This document shows, piece by piece, positions 39,138 to 49,255 of a stretch of DNA of 64,000 nt. The notes under the pieces are model-generated. The model saw only the letters and a program-made list of their open reading frames with translations, did not search any database and was not told the DNA's origin. Source of the DNA: Cytobacillus stercorigallinarum (GTDB taxonomy: Bacteria; Bacillota; Bacilli; Bacillales; Cytobacillaceae); the NCBI RefSeq assembly GCF_014836495.1, contig NZ_JACSQT010000001.1:620001-684000 (forward strand), read 5' to 3'. The position numbers were made by a program, and so were the translations under genes. Every line of letters begins with the position of its first letter. Position 1 is the stretch's first letter.

Positions 39138-40008
39138 ATATATCTATCCAGTTGTTTTAGGTGTATTGACAGGCACATTAACAAGAATATATATGTTAAG
39201 AACAGATTATCGACAGTATCCAACCTATTTACATGGGAAGATTATTCATATTGCCTTAGGTTTTATTGCTGCTGGATTAGGAAGTGTTGCCATCCCGTCA
39301 ATCATGGAGGAGGATTTTACTGCGATCACCTTCTTAACCGTTGCTGCTTCACAGTTCCGTGAGGTTAGAAATATGGAAAGAAATACTTTAACTGAATTGG
39401 ATAGTTATGAAATGGTTCCACGAGGTAGGACCTATATAGAAGGAATAGCCATTGCTTTTGAAAGTAGGAATTATTTGGTCATGTTTACATCGCTAATTAC
39501 CACATTATTTTACCTCTTATTTAATCTGTGGGTCGCACTAATCGCTGCTGCTATTTCCGTCGTATTATCAAAAGCAATGATGAGTGGTGGTAAGTTATCA
39601 GATATCGTTGAAATTAAACCTGTGAAACCCCATTTCGACGGTGCCGGATTATATGTTGACAACATTTATATTATGAACATTGGACTTCCGGAAAGACAAG
39701 AAGAAGTTTTAAAGTATGGAATGGGGTTTATTCTGATCCCGAAAAATTTTAATGTCAATACAACAATTGCAAACTTAGGACAAAGGCAAGCGATATTACA
39801 TGATGTTTCTACAGCTCTAGGGGTAGTGACAGATTCAGGTGCTCCAGCACTTGTGCCACTAGCAAAAAGGGATTTAGATGATGGGCGAGTAGGGGTATTC
39901 ATCCTACCACAGGAAAAAACGGTTGAAAAAGCAATTAAAGTTATAGGTCAAGTACCAACTTTGGAAAATGCAATAAAAATGCCAAAAGAAATGCATGTGC
40001 CGAAATAA
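39130..40008 (+). CDS. yphB: YIEGIA-family membrane protein YphB (SeaA)
   Basis: This 292-aa protein has the signature Y102-I-E-G-I-A107, N-terminal membrane segments (about 5-20, 38-58) and a pair near 118-150, and a C-terminal soluble domain (about 170-290). The B. subtilis homolog is linked to the spore envelope. It overlaps yphA by 8 nt and is followed by a small gene, annotated in the family as the YIEGIA capping subunit. Confidence 0.85.
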   Translation: MNEYIYPVVLGVLTGTLTRIYMLRTDYRQYPTYLHGKIIHIALGFIAAGLGSVAIPSIMEEDFTAITFLTVAASQFREVRNMERNTLTELDSYEMVPRGRTYIEGIAIAFESRNYLVMFTSLITTLFYLLFNLWVALIAAAISVVLSKAMMSGGKLSDIVEIKPVKPHFDGAGLYVDNIYIMNIGLPERQEEVLKYGMGFILIPKNFNVNTTIANLGQRQAILHDVSTALGVVTDSGAPALVPLAKRDLDDGRVGVFILPQEKTVEKAIKVIGQVPTLENAIKMPKEMHVPK

Positions 40009-40024
40009 TAGGGAGGGATAAATG

Positions 40025-40210
40025 ATGGAAGTCAATAAATTTGTACTTGCAGTTATCACAACAAATCCAAAGAAAGTCCCTAGTGGTGCAGCGGTGTTTC
40101 ATTGTGAGGATAAAAAAGAAATGGAAGTGATCGCTACAAATTTAGAAGCCATTTTAGATGGGATTGCTCATTTGCTGACTGAAGAAATGTATGTGATTGT
40201 CCGCCATTAA
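40025..40210 (+). CDS. Small partner of YIEGIA protein (capping complex subunit)
   Basis: This 61-aa soluble protein (MEVNKFVLAVITTNPKKVPSG...) is conserved directly downstream of YIEGIA proteins. The ATG at 40025 gives a better spacing to GGGAGGG (40011-40017) than the ATG at 40022. It lies 16 nt after yphB and ends at a terminator (40271). Function is known only by association. Confidence 0.75.
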   Translation: MEVNKFVLAVITTNPKKVPSGAAVFHCEDKKEMEVIATNLEAILDGIAHLLTEEMYVIVRH

Positions 40211-40270
40211 TAATGAATATGTAGCTTCTTCTTGTAAGGAAGGTGGCTGTTTGGTAATATATTATAGTTG

Positions 40271-40299
40271 AACCCTTCATTATTTGAAGGGTTTCTTTT
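40271..40299 (+). terminator. Terminator of yphA-yphB operon
   Basis: AACCCTTCA/TGAAGGGTT with loop TTATT and a T-rich tail. Confidence 0.9.
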
Positions 40300-40364
40300 A
40301 AATCAAATTTGCTTACATTAATGAATATAAGCAAGTATTTTAATGAAATTGAGGGGTGATGTTC

Positions 40365-41675
40365 GTGACAAAACCAGTACTGGCAATTGTCGGACGTCCA
40401 AATGTAGGAAAATCCACTATTTTTAACAGAATTGTTGGTGAACGAATTTCAATCGTTGAAGATATTCCTGGCGTTACAAGAGATCGTATTTATAGTTCTG
40501 CAGAATGGTTAACTCATGATTTTAATATTATTGATACAGGTGGCATAGATATTGGGGACGAGCCCTTTTTAGAACAAATTCGTCAACAAGCTGAAATCGC
40601 TATCGACGAGGCTGATGTGATCGTTTTCTTAGTAAACGGTCGTGAAGGTGTAACATCTGCGGATGAAGAAGTAGCGAAAATTTTGTATAAAGCGAAAAAG
40701 CCTGTTGTTCTTGGAGTCAATAAAATTGATAATCCAGAAATGAGACAAATGATTTATGACTTTTATTCCCTTGGCTTTGGCGAACCGTTTCCGATTTCAG
40801 GATCGCATGGCCTAGGATTAGGTGATTTGTTAGATGAGGCAGCGAAGAACTTCCCTAATCATGACGAAAATCAATACGATGATGATGTCATTAAGTTCTC
40901 GCTTATAGGCCGTCCAAACGTAGGGAAATCATCTTTAGTAAATGCTATTCTAGGAGAAGATCGCGTCATTGTTTCTAATGTAGCAGGAACGACAAGAGAT
41001 GCGATTGACTCACAGCTTAAGTATAATGGTGATGAGTATGTCATTATAGATACAGCAGGTATGCGTAAAAAAGGCAAAGTGTACGAAACCACTGAGAAAT
41101 ATAGTGTGTTACGTGCTTTAAGAGCCATTGAACGTTCTGATGTGGTTCTCATTGTTCTCGATGGTGAAGAAGGTATCATTGAACAAGATAAACGTATTGC
41201 AGGTTATGCACATCAAGCTGGTAGGGCTGTCATTATTGTTGTGAATAAATGGGATGCGGTTGAAAAAGATGAGAAAACAATGAAGAAGTTCGAACAAAAT
41301 ATTAGGGATCATTTCCAATTCCTTGATTACGCACCGATTGTTTTTCTTTCAGCATTGACGAAGAAAAGGATTCATACATTGATTCCAATGGTGAACATTG
41401 CTAGTGAAAATCATATGATGCGCGTGGAAACAAATGTTTTAAATGATGTTATAATGGATGCAGTGGCAATGAACCCAACACCAACAGATAAAGGAAGAAG
41501 ACTGCGAATATATTATGCTACCCAAGTAGCAATTAAACCGCCGACCTTCGTTGTATTTGTTAATGATCCAGAGCTTCTACATTTCTCTTATGAAAGATTT
41601 CTTGAAAACAGAATTAGAGATGCTTTTGGATTTGAAGGGACACCAATTAAAATTATTGCAAGAGAACGCAAATAA
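40365..41675 (+). CDS. der: Ribosome biogenesis GTPase Der (EngA)
   Basis: This tandem-GTPase protein is needed for 50S subunit assembly. The 436-aa product has two P-loops (GRPNVGKST at 10-18 and again near 183), two NKxD motifs (VNKIDN, VNKWDA) and a C-terminal KH-like domain. The GTG at 40365 is chosen: GAGGGGTG (40351-40358) is 6 nt upstream, and [13 protein letters not shown] aligns with the start of B. subtilis Der. The upstream GTG at 40356 and ATG at 40359 overlap the ribosome site. Confidence 0.95.
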   Translation: MTKPVLAIVGRPNVGKSTIFNRIVGERISIVEDIPGVTRDRIYSSAEWLTHDFNIIDTGGIDIGDEPFLEQIRQQAEIAIDEADVIVFLVNGREGVTSADEEVAKILYKAKKPVVLGVNKIDNPEMRQMIYDFYSLGFGEPFPISGSHGLGLGDLLDEAAKNFPNHDENQYDDDVIKFSLIGRPNVGKSSLVNAILGEDRVIVSNVAGTTRDAIDSQLKYNGDEYVIIDTAGMRKKGKVYETTEKYSVLRALRAIERSDVVLIVLDGEEGIIEQDKRIAGYAHQAGRAVIIVVNKWDAVEKDEKTMKKFEQNIRDHFQFLDYAPIVFLSALTKKRIHTLIPMVNIASENHMMRVETNVLNDVIMDAVAMNPTPTDKGRRLRIYYATQVAIKPPTFVVFVNDPELLHFSYERFLENRIRDAFGFEGTPIKIIARERK

Positions 41676-41898
41676 ATTAATTATTCACTATTAGCATAGT
41701 AAAAGCGGGCAGCTGTATGATTTGATGACTCATCATTTCAAAATAGCTGTCTCTTACATAATTATGAAGAGCCCAACGGATCTTTAGTAAAGGTAAAAAA
41801 ACGACTATTCTTCCGCTCGACTAACGCTTTTTTCAGATAGGTGTTTCCATTCCTTTTTTTAAAATATGCGAAATGAATTGAAATGAGGTGAATGCAAG

Positions 41899-42951
41899 AT
41901 GAGTCAAAAAGAAAAAATAGCTGTTCTTGGTGCCGGAAGTTGGGGTACAGCCCTTGCGATGGTGCTAGCAGATAATGACCATGAAGTGCGTTTATGGGGT
42001 CACAAGGAAAAACAAATTAAAGAAATTAATGAAAAGCATACAAATGAGGCGTATTTACCTGCGATTACTTTACCAAAAAATATTGTAGGTTATACAGAGC
42101 TTGTTCAAGCATTAGAAGGTATTGAAACAATCATTCTAGCTGTACCTACGAAAGCAATTAGGGAAGTTTTACAGAATGTTGCTGAAGTAAGAAAAGAACC
42201 ATTGACAATCGTACATGTGAGTAAAGGGATTGAACCAGATACTTCAAAAAGAATTTCTGAAATGATTGAAGAAGTGACACCTACAGATCTTTTAAAAGAT
42301 GTGGTTGTATTATCAGGACCTAGTCATGCTGAAGAAGTTAGTTTGCGCCACCCGACAACTGTAGCGGTCTCCTCTAAAAATATGAAGGCAGCTGAAAAAG
42401 TCCAAGATTTATTTATTAATCAAAACTTTAGAGTATACACAAACCCGGATATTGTTGGTGTTGAAATTGGTGGAGCATTAAAAAACATTATTGCCTTAGC
42501 AGCGGGTATTTCAGATGGACTTGGTTATGGTGATAATGCGAAAGCAGCGCTAGTAACTAGAGGATTAGCAGAAATCACAAGACTAGGTGTAAAAATGGGC
42601 GCAAGACCGTTAACTTTCTCAGGTCTAGCGGGCATAGGTGATTTAATCGTGACTTGTACAAGTACTCATTCTAGAAACTGGCGAGCAGGGAACCTTCTAG
42701 GCAAAGGCAAAAACTTAGATGAAGTATTAGAAAATATGGGTATGGTCGTTGAAGGCGTTCGAACAACAAGGGCAGCCTATCAATTAGCAGAGAAATATGA
42801 TGTGCAAATGCCCATAACATCTGTTCTATATGACATTTTATTTAATGATATCGATGCTAAAGACGGAGTTGACCGTCTAATGGCGCGTACAAAAACAAAT
42901 GAAATGGAAGATATTGCAGATATTTTTATGGCTCACAATCAAGATAACTAA
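41899..42951 (+). CDS. gpsA: NAD(P)-dependent glycerol-3-phosphate dehydrogenase
   Basis: This enzyme reduces dihydroxyacetone phosphate to sn-glycerol 3-phosphate for phospholipids. The 350-aa protein has the NAD loop [10 protein letters not shown] (11-20), the KGIE segment, [10 protein letters not shown], and the catalytic lysine region [22 protein letters not shown] precedes the ATG. It follows der at 223 nt, where a weak 7-bp hairpin (CAGCTGT/AGCTGTC) replaces a proper terminator. Confidence 0.95.
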   Translation: MSQKEKIAVLGAGSWGTALAMVLADNDHEVRLWGHKEKQIKEINEKHTNEAYLPAITLPKNIVGYTELVQALEGIETIILAVPTKAIREVLQNVAEVRKEPLTIVHVSKGIEPDTSKRISEMIEEVTPTDLLKDVVVLSGPSHAEEVSLRHPTTVAVSSKNMKAAEKVQDLFINQNFRVYTNPDIVGVEIGGALKNIIALAAGISDGLGYGDNAKAALVTRGLAEITRLGVKMGARPLTFSGLAGIGDLIVTCTSTHSRNWRAGNLLGKGKNLDEVLENMGMVVEGVRTTRAAYQLAEKYDVQMPITSVLYDILFNDIDAKDGVDRLMARTKTNEMEDIADIFMAHNQDN

Positions 42952-43072
42952 TAATTTGATGCTGTTTTAAAAAATATAGGCATATGAGGAGACGGGCGGC
43001 TTATCCTTTGCATACAATGCCTTGAAGCAAACTGGTAAAATGAACAGGGTGAATAGGGTATTTTAGTCATTT

Positions 43073-43117
43073 GCCGAGGATAAGAGAGCCCCTTCTTATT
43101 CCTCGGTTATTTTTTTA
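43073..43117 (+). terminator. Terminator of gpsA
   Basis: GCCGAGGATAAGA pairs with TCTTATTCCTCGG (one bulge), then a T-rich run of seven. Confidence 0.85.
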
Positions 43118-43225
43118 CATAATTTATTCATAAGAATGAGAATGTTCAATCAGTCAAATAATCGCTTTCCTTTTACTGCAATACATAAAATTATCTGATA
43201 ATGCTGTCAAAGCGAACGAACTGTA

Positions 43226-43234
43226 TGGTATAAT
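43226..43234 (+). promoter_or_regulatory. Extended -10 promoter of yphE
   Basis: TGGTATAAT (TGnTATAAT) lies 26 nt before the ATG; the -35 region is weak. Confidence 0.6.
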
Positions 43235-43260
43235 ACAATTCGGAAAAAGGAGTGAATGAG

Positions 43261-43464
43261 ATGTCACCAGGTTTAATGAAAATGTGGATTGCCCTCGCTT
43301 CAATGGGCTTTATGTTTATTGCTATTTTACTTATCTATTTAAGTCGTTTTAAGTTGAAAAATGGGGTGTTAAAAGGGGTAACGGCTCTATTTGCCTATAG
43401 TTTTATGGTAGTAAGTGGTCTCATTATTTTTCTAGTCGTATTTAGCGGTCCAGTTTCAGAATAG
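43261..43464 (+). CDS. yphE: YphE, small membrane protein (DUF2768)
   Basis: This 67-aa protein has two membrane spans (about 6-26, 40-62). Family DUF2768 is restricted to Bacillus-like Firmicutes and the function is unknown. The ATG at 43261 follows AAAGGAG at about 8-nt spacing; the in-frame GTG at 43252 lies too close to that site. It stands between gpsA and yphF. Confidence 0.82.
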   Translation: MSPGLMKMWIALASMGFMFIAILLIYLSRFKLKNGVLKGVTALFAYSFMVVSGLIIFLVVFSGPVSE

Positions 43465-43514
43465 AACATCGCAAGGGGCTACCCCCGAAAATACATAATT
43501 AAAGGTTGATGTAT

Positions 43515-44225
43515 ATGAAAAAAAAGAGCTATTTATGTAGCTTATTTATACTCATAACCCTTCTTTTATCTGGATGTATGTATCCAGAAGAAGAAAGAGC
43601 AAAAAATCAAATTCCTTACGAAGATGAAATTAATCGCGTACAAACAGCCATCAAACAATATCAAGAGGAAACAGGTGGTCTACTACCTATAAAAACGACG
43701 GAAGAAGGCACACCGGTTTTTCAAAAATATCCAATTGATTTTAAGAAACTTGTACCAAAGTACATCGCTGAGTATCCTAGCAATGCATTTGAATCCGGAG
43801 GCGTTTTTCAATATGTACTGATAGATGTTGAAGATGATCCGAAAGTGAAATTGTCAGATTTACGAATTGCTGATGAAATAAGAGATATTACTCTCCGCAT
43901 TCGCATGGAAGGATACCCACCTTATAAGGAAAATATCGGTGAAAATGTATACTCATTAGATTTTACTAAAATCGGTTATAATGATGAACCGAAAGCTGTT
44001 AGTCCGTTTAGTGGTAACGAACTATCGTATGTGGTGACAGGCGATGGAGAAGTATTCGTTGATTATCGTACCGACTTAATGCAACTGATGGAAGCAGGGG
44101 ATATTAAAGCTCAGAACAGTGATATTCGCTACCATTTAGTTGAAGATTCACCTTTCGTGCCATCTTATTCATTACCGTATACGATAGATGAAAAAAAGAA
44201 TGAACCAATATTTTTAGTGAATTAG
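43515..44225 (+). CDS. yphF: YphF, predicted lipoprotein
   Basis: This 236-aa secreted protein has a lipoprotein signal peptide and lipobox LLSGC (cysteine near residue 21), so it should be anchored to the outer face of the membrane. It is conserved between yphE and spoIVA and its function is unknown. The ATG at 43515 is placed by AAAGGTTG upstream; the in-frame TTG at 43506 and ATG at 43509 are too close to that site. Confidence 0.82.
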   Translation: MKKKSYLCSLFILITLLLSGCMYPEEERAKNQIPYEDEINRVQTAIKQYQEETGGLLPIKTTEEGTPVFQKYPIDFKKLVPKYIAEYPSNAFESGGVFQYVLIDVEDDPKVKLSDLRIADEIRDITLRIRMEGYPPYKENIGENVYSLDFTKIGYNDEPKAVSPFSGNELSYVVTGDGEVFVDYRTDLMQLMEAGDIKAQNSDIRYHLVEDSPFVPSYSLPYTIDEKKNEPIFLVN

Positions 44226-44229
44226 TCAT

Positions 44230-44272
44230 AACCCTCTCTCTACAAAATATATTGTAGAGGGAGGGTTTTTTC
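44230..44272 (+). terminator. Terminator of yphF
   Basis: A 16-bp stem (44230-44245 with 44248-44263 approximately, one wobble) and a T-run. Confidence 0.85.
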
Positions 44273-44350
44273 TCTTTTCATACGATAATGAAGAGCAACT
44301 ATTGATTGCATAAAGAAAAAGTGAGAAAGGGGATTTTTTTTAAAAAAGTT

Positions 44351-44381
44351 GGCATATTCATATCGGACAACATCATAGATA
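44351..44381 (+). promoter_or_regulatory. Candidate sigma-E promoter of spoIVA
   Basis: GCATATT (44352-44358) is a full match to the sigma-E -35 (KMATATT). CATAGATA (44374-44381) is a partial match to the -10, with a 15-nt spacer. It lies 68 nt before the TTG start. spoIVA is known to be sigma-E dependent. Confidence 0.6.
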
Positions 44382-44448
44382 TATAGTGTACAAATATAAA
44401 TTATTGGATAATATTATCCCACTAACTCATGATTCAGGAGGGGATCAC

Positions 44449-45927
44449 TTGGAAAAGGTAGATATTTTTAAAGATATTGCCGAACGAACAGGCGGTGATA
44501 TCTATTTTGGAGTAGTAGGTGCAGTCCGTACTGGTAAATCGACATTTATTAAGAAATTCATGGAGCTAGCAGTCCTCCCAAATATGGACAACGAGGCTGA
44601 TCGAGCACGAACCCAGGATGAGCTCCCTCAAAGTGCAGCAGGAAAAACAATCATGACGACAGAACCAAAGTTTGTGCCGAATCAAGCTGCTAATGTCCAT
44701 GTGGATGAAGGGTTGGAGGTTAATATCCGTCTTGTCGATTGTGTTGGCTATACAGTCCCAGGAGCAAAAGGATATGAGGATGAAAATGGTCCAAGGATGA
44801 TCAATACTCCTTGGTATGAGGAGCCCATTCCATTTCACGAAGCAGCCGAAATCGGTACAAGAAAAGTCATTCAAGAACACTCTACAATAGGTGTCGTCAT
44901 TACGACAGATGGTACAATCGGAGAAATTCCTCGTGCAAACTACATTGAAGCTGAGGAAAGAGTCATTGAAGAGCTTAAAGAAGTAGGAAAACCATTTATT
45001 ATGGTCATCAATAGTGTGCAACCACACCATCCGGCAACTGAGGACCTTCGTCTGAAGCTATCAGAGAAATATGATATCCCTGTACTTGCTATGAGTGTAG
45101 AAGGAATGAGGGAATCTGATGTATATAGCGTGATGCGAGAAGCATTGTACGAATTCCCTGTTTTAGAGGTAAATGTAAACTTACCAAGTTGGGTAATGGT
45201 TCTTCACGAAGATCATTGGTTACGTGAGAGTTATCAAGAAGCCGTGAAAGAGACTGTAAAAGATATTAAGAGGTTACGAGATGTTGATCGTGTTGTACAT
45301 CAATTTAGTGATTTCGAATTTATTGATCGTGCGGGCTTAGCCGGGATAGAAATGGGTCAAGGGATCGCTGAAATTGATTTATATGCCCCAGATGACTTAT
45401 ATGATGAAGTATTAAAAGAAATTGTCGGTGTTGAAATACGTGGCAAAGATCATCTTCTTGAACTGATGCAAGAATTTGCCCATGCAAAATCGGAATATGA
45501 TCAAATCTCAGATGCGCTTAGAATGGTGAAACAGACAGGATATGGTATCGCAGCTCCATCACTGTCTGATATGAGTTTAGATGAGCCTGAAATTACAAGG
45601 CATGGTTCAAGGTTTGGTGTTCGCTTGAAAGCTGTTGCCCCATCTATTCATATGATCAAAGTTGATGTCGAATCTGAGTTTTCTCCGATTATCGGAACAG
45701 AGAAACAAAGTGAAGAGCTAGTTCGTTACTTAATGCAAGACTTTGAAGATGATCCGCTTTCAATCTGGAATTCAGATATCTTTGGTCGATCGCTTAGTTC
45801 GATTGTTAGAGAAGGAATCCAAGCAAAATTATCATTGATGCCTGAGAATGCTAGATATAAACTCAAAGAGACTTTAGAAAGAATTATAAACGAAGGCTCT
45901 GGGGGACTCATTGCCATTATATTGTAG
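44449..45927 (+). CDS. spoIVA: Spore coat basement ATPase SpoIVA
   Basis: This protein hydrolyses ATP and polymerises around the forespore to anchor the coat and cortex. The TTG at 44449 is the start (492 aa): AGGAGGGGA precedes it, and the length and N-terminus MEKVDIFKDIAERTGGDIY equal B. subtilis SpoIVA. The Walker A region is GAVRTGKST (24-32), and the C-terminus is the conserved family tail. An in-frame upstream extension to 44386 has no ribosome site. Expression in the mother cell is expected. Confidence 0.97.
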   Translation: MEKVDIFKDIAERTGGDIYFGVVGAVRTGKSTFIKKFMELAVLPNMDNEADRARTQDELPQSAAGKTIMTTEPKFVPNQAANVHVDEGLEVNIRLVDCVGYTVPGAKGYEDENGPRMINTPWYEEPIPFHEAAEIGTRKVIQEHSTIGVVITTDGTIGEIPRANYIEAEERVIEELKEVGKPFIMVINSVQPHHPATEDLRLKLSEKYDIPVLAMSVEGMRESDVYSVMREALYEFPVLEVNVNLPSWVMVLHEDHWLRESYQEAVKETVKDIKRLRDVDRVVHQFSDFEFIDRAGLAGIEMGQGIAEIDLYAPDDLYDEVLKEIVGVEIRGKDHLLELMQEFAHAKSEYDQISDALRMVKQTGYGIAAPSLSDMSLDEPEITRHGSRFGVRLKAVAPSIHMIKVDVESEFSPIIGTEKQSEELVRYLMQDFEDDPLSIWNSDIFGRSLSSIVREGIQAKLSLMPENARYKLKETLERIINEGSGGLIAIIL

Positions 45928-46563
45928 AAACAAAAGGCGACTTTCATTCTATTCGGATGAAAAGTTGTCTTTTTTTATGTTGAAAAACAGTATGAAACGG
46001 ATTCGTATACTTTTGTGGATAAATAAAGTATTATCTATCAATGAAAGAAGAGCGAACTTTAGAGTAGAAGTTTAATTTTAAGTCACCTAAAAAAAGATCA
46101 TTCAGCCTTTCACTTACATAAAAATGCATAAAAATACAGTGTGGTTGCTTTGTTTTTATCCTTTATAGAAAGCACAATTATACAAAAATGAAAGAGCTTA
46201 CATTTTTTATCACTATAAATTTGTCAAGCTTTAAGCCTGGATTTGGCGGGTTTTATCTCTCCTTATTACAAATTTGTTTCAAATAAGAAAAGATTGCCAT
46301 CAAATCATGAAATATCCTTGATATGCTCATTTGATTATGATAATCTTTTAAGCAGAATTAACGTTGTAACGGTAAGAACCCTTATGAAATAAGGCTTTTT
46401 GCAGCAAAAAAGTTGAAATTCTTCTTTTTTTGAGATATGATAAGTTTCTGCTTTAACAAAAATGCGTTACAACGTATAGAATTCAGTAATTTTGTTTACA
46501 AATGAATGTAAGGAATCTTTATTTTACTGGGTTTACGATATTTTTTGGGAGGAGGTGAAAGTA
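45928..46563. other. Long leader region between spoIVA and hbs
   Basis: After the spoIVA terminator this 0.6-kb AT-rich region holds no supportable gene. It contains a small hairpin (CCTTA/TAAGG with CTTTTT near 46390) and two arms of an 11-bp inverted repeat (46361 and 46465). The second arm falls in the spacer of a probable promoter (TTAACA at 46453, TATAGA at 46475). It is the probable hbs control region. Confidence 0.5.
45933..45976 (+). terminator. Terminator of spoIVA
   Basis: AAAGGCGACTTTCAT pairs with ATGAAAAGTTGTCTTT (one bulge, wobble pairs) and ends in a run of Ts. Confidence 0.7.
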
Positions 46564-46836
46564 ATGAACAAAACTGAACTAATTAATGCAGTTGCAGAAG
46601 CTAGCGAGCTTTCTAAGAAAGATGCTACTAAAGCAGTTGATGCTGTTTTCGATACAGTGCTTGATGCACTTAAAAATGGTGATAAAGTACAACTAATTGG
46701 TTTTGGTAACTTTGAAGTTCGTGAACGTGCAGCACGTAAAGGCCGCAACCCACAAACTGGCGAAGAAATCGAAATCGCTGCAAGCAAAGTTCCTGCTTTC
46801 AAACCAGGAAAAGCGCTTAAAGATGCAGTAAAGTAA
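46564..46836 (+). CDS. hbs: DNA-binding protein HU (HBsu)
   Basis: This major nucleoid protein of 90 aa nearly equals B. subtilis HBsu (92 aa): it begins [20 protein letters not shown], has the DNA-arm sequence [21 protein letters not shown], and ends [14 protein letters not shown]. The start is the ATG at 46564 after GGAGGAGGTGAAA; the in-frame extension to 46492 is not coding. Very high expression is expected, and the terminator at 46866 is strong. Confidence 0.98.
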   Translation: MNKTELINAVAEASELSKKDATKAVDAVFDTVLDALKNGDKVQLIGFGNFEVRERAARKGRNPQTGEEIEIAASKVPAFKPGKALKDAVK

Positions 46837-46865
46837 TTAATTACATAATTAATTGCTTAAGGAAG

Positions 46866-46891
46866 AACCGCGAATCTTTTCGCGGTTTTTC
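46866..46891 (+). terminator. Terminator of hbs
   Basis: AACCGCGA/TCGCGGTT with a 6-nt loop and a T-run. Confidence 0.95.
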
Positions 46892-47138
46892 TTATAACTT
46901 TAAGATTAATTGGCAACAAATAGTCAATTAATCAGAGGATCATAGCACGAGCCCCCAGTAATTGAATGATAACCTATATGGATAATCTAACCTCGTTAAT
47001 TTTCTCTACAAAAAACAATGTACAATCCATATCATGAGTGAATGAATAGTTTAATGTGTGGGTTATAAAAAATTATTGTTCTTTCCTGCCATATGTACAT
47101 AACGTATCACTTATTCTTAAAAAAAACTAAATAGGAGT

Positions 47139-47167
47139 TTGACGGTACTTGTGTTCATTTATATAAT
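47139..47167 (+). promoter_or_regulatory. Sigma-A promoter of folE-mtrB
   Basis: TTGACG, a 17-nt spacer and TATAAT, about 120 nt before folE. Confidence 0.8.
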
Positions 47168-47286
47168 AGTATCCTAAAAGGAAGAAAGTTTATCCTTTAT
47201 TTTTTCTATAACTTTTTGTCTGGTAAGAAATAATTATGCTAGCATATAAGATAATAGTTTATAGTTCCGTAATAGGAGGTAGCTGA

Positions 47287-47853
47287 ATGTCAGAAGTTAA
47301 TCGCGCTCAAATTGAAGAAGCTGTAAGGCTTATATTAGACGCTATTGGAGAAAATCCGAATCGAGAGGGGTTACTGGATACACCAAAAAGAGTAGCCAAA
47401 ATGTATGAAGAGGTATTTTCGGGCATACACCAAGACCCTGAAGAATATTTTGAAACCGTTTTTGGTGAGGATCATGAAGAACTTGTCCTTGTAAAAGATA
47501 TTCCATTCTTTTCAATGTGTGAACATCATCTTGTCCCTTTCTTTGGGAAGGCGCATGTTGCCTATATTCCTAGAAATGGTAAAGTGACAGGGTTAAGCAA
47601 GTTAGCAAGGGCTGTAGAAACTGTTGCAAGAAGACCGCAACTTCAAGAGCGCATTACAGCTACAGTAGCAGATGCTATTTTACATAAATTAAATCCTCAT
47701 GGCGTGATGGTAGTCGTAGAGGCAGAACATATGTGTATGACGATGCGGGGTGTAAAAAAACCTGGTAGTAAAACAGTCACTTCTGCAGTGAGAGGTGTTT
47801 TTGCGGAAGATGGAAATACAAGAGCAGAAGTGTTGTCATTTATAAAAGGGTAA
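47287..47853 (+). CDS. folE: GTP cyclohydrolase I
   Basis: This enzyme makes dihydroneopterin triphosphate from GTP, the first step of folate synthesis (mtrA in B. subtilis). The 188-aa protein has zinc ligands C78 and H81 in the motif SMCEHHL and C150 near MCMTMRG. AGGAGGT stands upstream of the ATG. It lies 20 nt before mtrB, the usual two-gene operon. Confidence 0.95.
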   Translation: MSEVNRAQIEEAVRLILDAIGENPNREGLLDTPKRVAKMYEEVFSGIHQDPEEYFETVFGEDHEELVLVKDIPFFSMCEHHLVPFFGKAHVAYIPRNGKVTGLSKLARAVETVARRPQLQERITATVADAILHKLNPHGVMVVVEAEHMCMTMRGVKKPGSKTVTSAVRGVFAEDGNTRAEVLSFIKG

Positions 47854-47873
47854 TAGGATAGAGGTGACTCAAA

Positions 47874-48107
47874 ATGGAGAGAACAAATCCTGGTAATGAA
47901 TATGTCGTCATTAAAGCGAAAGAAGATGGCGTGAATGTGATTGGTTTAACAAGAGGCTCAGACACGAGGTTTCATCATTCTGAGAAATTAGATGAGGGTG
48001 AAGTCATGATTGCTCAATTTACTGAGCATACTTCTGCTATTAAAATACGGGGACATGCGTCCATCGTTACGGCATATGGAGAAGTAGAAAGTGAAAAGAA
48101 AGCTTGA
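47874..48107 (+). CDS. mtrB: trp RNA-binding attenuation protein (TRAP)
   Basis: This protein forms an 11-subunit ring that, with tryptophan, binds (G/U)AG repeats in trp mRNA leaders and stops their expression. The 77-aa product is close to B. subtilis TRAP (75 aa). The RNA-contact triad KKR is present as K38, K57 and R59, and the tryptophan pocket segments GLTRGSDT and FTEHTSA are kept. GAGGTGA precedes the ATG. It is second in folE-mtrB. The usual target, the trp operon between aroH and hisC, is absent in this window (see findings). Confidence 0.95.
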   Translation: MERTNPGNEYVVIKAKEDGVNVIGLTRGSDTRFHHSEKLDEGEVMIAQFTEHTSAIKIRGHASIVTAYGEVESEKKA

Positions 48108-48414
48108 ACATATGATTGCGATGAATTTATATGCCTTTCCTTTATATTCCCCTAACAAGTCACTTTGTTTTATGATATAATTGTCACTGGCTTATCATTG
48201 ATGTCAAGTGCTCTACCATTCAAGTTAAATAAGCTTTAAAAAAGGAATGGAAGCAATGATTTTATAAAAGTGAGAGGCTTTTTTTATGTCTAAGGGAGAA
48301 CAATTAAGTCACTTTTTGGGCAATGTAAAAGGGAAGTGCTACTATAAATAATCTTTAGTAAATGATTGGTTCATATGTCGATCATAAGGATTGCCCGTAT
48401 CGGGGGAATATATA
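48108..48414. other. Intergenic region mtrB-hepS
   Basis: It is AT-rich with no open frame with a ribosome site. A possible -10 (TATAAA near 48350) is not convincing. Nothing else was recognised. Confidence 0.4.
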
Positions 48415-49251
48415 ATGAATGCAAACAAGAACGCCAAACTACAAGATATGAATACACGATTAATGAATTTAAAGGAAGTTCTGCAGAAAAAAACTCGTCA
48501 ACCTTATATGTCGAAAATCATACGACAGCCATATATTGACGAAGACAAGCTTCTTTTAATCATGTTTATTGTCGATAACCTGCAAATACCGAAATTTAAA
48601 GCAGATAAATATATCATAACGACCATGCTTGTGCAAATCGCCCTTGATACACATGAAAGCGTTCAAAATGATCCTCTGCCATTAGAGCGTCTAAAGGGAA
48701 GGCAGCTCACCATTTTAGCAGGAACATATTATAGTGGATTATACTACCAAATTTTAGCTGAAATAGATGATATTTTTATGATACGAACTTTAGCTGAAGG
48801 AATTATGGAAGTAAATGAACATAAAGTTTCTGTTTATAGCCATGATAGAGACACTGTAGAATCGTTAATGGAGTCTTTAAAAAAGACGGAGTCCTCTTTA
48901 TTTGATCGTATCACTCACTTTTACAATAGAAGTGAGCTTGGTGAATTAGCAGCAAATCTTGTTTTTATAAATAGAGTATTACTCGAGAAAAAGCGATTTT
49001 TAGCTAGTAAACCATCCATTTTATTTGACGCCTTATCTAAATTATTTGAGACAGAGCAAAATGTACCATTCAATTTGCCTAACAATAAACAACGTCTTAT
49101 AAATATTTGTGATAAATACGTCTCCTTATCCTTTAAAGAAATTGAGAAATCCATTGATAAATGCGAACATACAGAGCTATTTAGAGAAAAACTAAAATGG
49201 ATGAAAAGCCATCAACAAGAAGCTGTTCAGTCATTTGTAGAGGAAGGTTAA
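48415..49251 (+). CDS. hepS: Heptaprenyl diphosphate synthase component I
   Basis: This regulatory/stabilising subunit works with HepT to make the C35 side chain of menaquinone. The 278-aa protein is mostly helical with no DDxxD motif, as expected for component I. The ATG at 48415 is preferred since CGGGGGAA is 6-8 nt upstream; an in-frame TTG at 48391 lies before that site. It is 4 nt before menG, so the three genes form an operon. Confidence 0.85.
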   Translation: MNANKNAKLQDMNTRLMNLKEVLQKKTRQPYMSKIIRQPYIDEDKLLLIMFIVDNLQIPKFKADKYIITTMLVQIALDTHESVQNDPLPLERLKGRQLTILAGTYYSGLYYQILAEIDDIFMIRTLAEGIMEVNEHKVSVYSHDRDTVESLMESLKKTESSLFDRITHFYNRSELGELAANLVFINRVLLEKKRFLASKPSILFDALSKLFETEQNVPFNLPNNKQRLINICDKYVSLSFKEIEKSIDKCEHTELFREKLKWMKSHQQEAVQSFVEEG

Positions 49252-49255
49252 ATAC

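Larger units (their letters stand above)
42952..43260. other. Intergenic region gpsA-yphE
   Basis: It holds the gpsA terminator (43073-43117) and the yphE promoter (43226-43234). A 13-codon frame near 42985 is too short to support. Nothing else was seen. Confidence 0.5.
46837..47286. other. Intergenic region hbs-folE
   Basis: It contains the hbs terminator (46866-46891) and, after about 250 nt with nothing recognisable, the folE promoter at 47139-47167. The 5' leader of folE is about 110 nt long. Confidence 0.5.

Noticed and set aside
46492..46563. N-terminal extension of the hbs frame
   Set aside because: HU proteins start at MNKTELI, and the strong ribosome site lies inside the extension.
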